Source: Alloclostridium intestinigallinarum
GTDB taxonomy: Bacteria > Bacillota > Clostridia > Christensenellales > UBA3700
Direction of reading: 5' to 3'
Length of the DNA stretch: 6,749 nt
Assembly (NCBI GenBank): GCA_904393845.1
Contig: CAJFNB010000068.1
Location: 1-6,749, forward strand
The notes under the pieces are model-generated. The model searched no databases. It was not told the origin of the DNA and saw nothing but the letters and a program-made list of their open reading frames with translations. The position numbers and the translations under genes were made by a program. This document shows positions 5,394 to 6,749 of the stretch, in pieces. How positions within the stretch are numbered: position 1 is the stretch's first letter; every line of letters begins with the position of its first letter.

Positions 5394-6749
5394 TTTTTAT
5401 CAGCGGTTTCTTCAAATGTGTTATATGTCGGCTGCGGTGTACCGATACCCTTTTTACCTCTTAATATCGCCGTTATCATCAACACTATCGCCAGAAATGC
5501 CAGAATACCCTGACTGATGGGAATACACATCCAAAGTCCTTCCAGCCCCAAAGCCTTCGGCACGCCGCATAAAATTAACAGCGCAAGGACAACCGGCTCG
5601 CTATAAATGAGAATATAGGCGAATATATTGCTTTTCGTAGCGTAAAAATACGCCGTCGATACGCGCATGATTGCAATACACGGAAACGACCATACGAACA
5701 GCGAAAGCACGTGCGCGGCGTCTTCCGCAACGGAAGGGGAAGAGCCGAACATTTCGGGAATCGCATGCCTCAGCAGATAAACAGCCGGCAGACAGATAAA
5801 AGCGGTAATGAATGCCGTTGAATAAGACATTATAACGGAAGTTCTGAGTTTTTTTGCGTCCCCTTCCCCGTAATAAGTGCTGATAAGCGGCTGTGAGCCG
5901 TCGCCTACGCCCTGCATCAGATATTGGACAACGCAGGTAACGTAATTGACCACCGCATAGCACGCTATAGCGGCGTTACCGCCGTATTCCAACGCGGCTA
6001 TATTGAAAATTACGACTACTAGGGTCGGTACAAGCGTAAGTCCAAAGGGGGAAATACCCACTTTCAATATTGTAAGACATTCCCTTGCGCGGGGTTTGTA
6101 AATTGCGTGGCGTACAAGCAGTTTTTTATAAAAGAGGAATATAACGCAAGGTATGATGGTAACAAACTGTCCTATTACGGTTGCAAGAGCCGCCCCCATC
6201 ATCTCCCATTCGAGAACCTGCACCATAAGCCAGTCGAGAAGCACGTTGGTCAGAAAGCCTGCAATCATCGCGCCCATGGCAGTCATTGCGCCGCCGTAAT
6301 TTCTTACTATCGGCACGAGACAGGTTGAAAACATCTGCACGGCGGCAAACCACATGAGATATTTGATATAGTCGTTTGCGTAAACTTCTATATCGTCCCT
6401 TCCGCCGAACAAGTGCACCAGATAAGGATAAGTAAAGCTGAGTACGACGCTGAATACCGCCGCTACAACAACCAGAATAACCAGCGTATTTCCCAGATAT
6501 CTGCGCTCGCTTTCCTCATCGCCGGCAGCCTTTGCAATTGAAAGGTTTACAGCGCCGCTCATACCTATTCCCGTGCCCAGCGCCTGCACCAGGACGACAA
6601 GCGGCCATGCAACGTTTATCGCCGAAACGCCTACGTCGCCTACGCAGTTGCCTACAAAAAGTCCGTCGACTATGGAGTATACTCCCGAAAACGCAAATGC
6701 CAGCATGGCGGGAAATACGCTTTTGGAATACGCTTTGAACATTGTCCAC
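5387..6749 (-). CDS. MATE family efflux transporter, N-terminus probably cut by window edge
   Basis: This is a cytoplasmic-membrane antiporter of the multidrug and toxic compound extrusion family, which exports cationic drugs or metabolites in exchange for Na+ or H+. The pattern of about twelve hydrophobic segments in two similar halves fits. Family-typical stretches include YSIVDGLFVGNCVG in segment 1 (from the Met at 6742, residues 22-35), the loop ending IAKAAGDEESERRYLG (69-84), and QGVGDGSQPLISTYYGEGD (277-295) in the second half. From that Met the protein has 451 residues. However, the frame stays open to the edge (Trp-Thr before Met), no ribosome binding site can be seen in the 7 bases left, and relatives such as MepA carry about 10-15 more residues before the matching FKA position. 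The real start is therefore probably outside. The substrate is unknown. An AT-rich terminator overlaps its stop. Confidence 0.9.
   Translation of the reverse strand, partial: WTMFKAYSKSVFPAMLAFAFSGVYSIVDGLFVGNCVGDVGVSAINVAWPLVVLVQALGTGIGMSGAVNLSIAKAAGDEESERRYLGNTLVILVVVAAVFSVVLSFTYPYLVHLFGGRDDIEVYANDYIKYLMWFAAVQMFSTCLVPIVRNYGGAMTAMGAMIAGFLTNVLLDWLMVQVLEWEMMGAALATVIGQFVTIIPCVIFLFYKKLLVRHAIYKPRARECLTILKVGISPFGLTLVPTLVVVIFNIAALEYGGNAAIACYAVVNYVTCVVQYLMQGVGDGSQPLISTYYGEGDAKKLRTSVIMSYSTAFITAFICLPAVYLLRHAIPEMFGSSPSVAEDAAHVLSLFVWSFPCIAIMRVSTAYFYATKSNIFAYILIYSEPVVLALLILCGVPKALGLEGLWMCIPISQGILAFLAIVLMITAILRGKKGIGTPQPTYNTFEETADKNL

Noticed and set aside
5601..5963. 120-codon minus-strand frame inside the MATE gene
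   Set aside because: It is Arg/Cys-rich with no family signature and lies wholly within the well-supported MATE reading frame.
1..6749. An entirely new multi-gene defence, biosynthetic or mobile system
   Set aside because: Five of the seven genes fall clearly into known families and mscL matches on its tail. There is no integrase, transposase, toxin pair, repeat array or biosynthetic core. Only the lipoprotein lacks an assignment.

Overview
The window looks like chromosomal DNA of an anaerobic, Gram-positive-type bacterium of the Clostridia. This is inferred from strong AGGAGG-type ribosome binding sites, a flavodiiron protein fused to a high-molecular-weight-rubredoxin module, a stand-alone rubredoxin and a lipoprotein with a short signal peptide. 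I cannot name the genus. There is no rRNA, tRNA, CRISPR array or complete mobile element, and no gene-free stretch longer than about 130 bases.

Layout: the last 24 codons of a plus-strand gene (1-75) match the C-terminal helix of the mechanosensitive channel MscL. Every other gene lies on the minus strand. Between mscL and the convergent neighbour is a long hairpin with A/T flanks (110-189). It works as a terminator in either direction and carries in its tip a sequence like the ends of IS3-family insertion sequences. Next come a two-gene ABC exporter operon (permease 203-1159, ATPase 1152-2081, read ATPase first) with an extended -10 promoter, and then an intergenic region with overlapping hairpins (2127-2197).

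The centre is an oxygen/NO-detoxification module. A 616-residue flavodiiron protein (2383-4233) has diiron, flavodoxin, flavin-reductase and short-spaced rubredoxin domains in one chain. It is followed 24 bases later by a 51-residue canonical rubredoxin (2203-2358). A perfect interrupted palindrome (4257-4277) overlaps the likely -10 box of this operon.

Upstream of it lies a 322-residue lipoprotein of unknown function (4310-5278), driven by a perfect consensus TTGACA-17-TATAAT promoter. The right end holds a MATE-family multidrug/cation antiporter (5387-6749), probably cut at its N-terminus by the window edge. Its AT-rich terminator overlaps its stop codon.

The two redox genes form one electron-transfer unit and the two ABC genes form one exporter. 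MscL, the lipoprotein and the MATE pump share an envelope location but no obvious pathway. No entirely new system is evident. The best leads are the FprA-Hrb fusion with its linked rubredoxin, the IS-end-like terminator tip, and the candidate operator in front of the flavodiiron gene.
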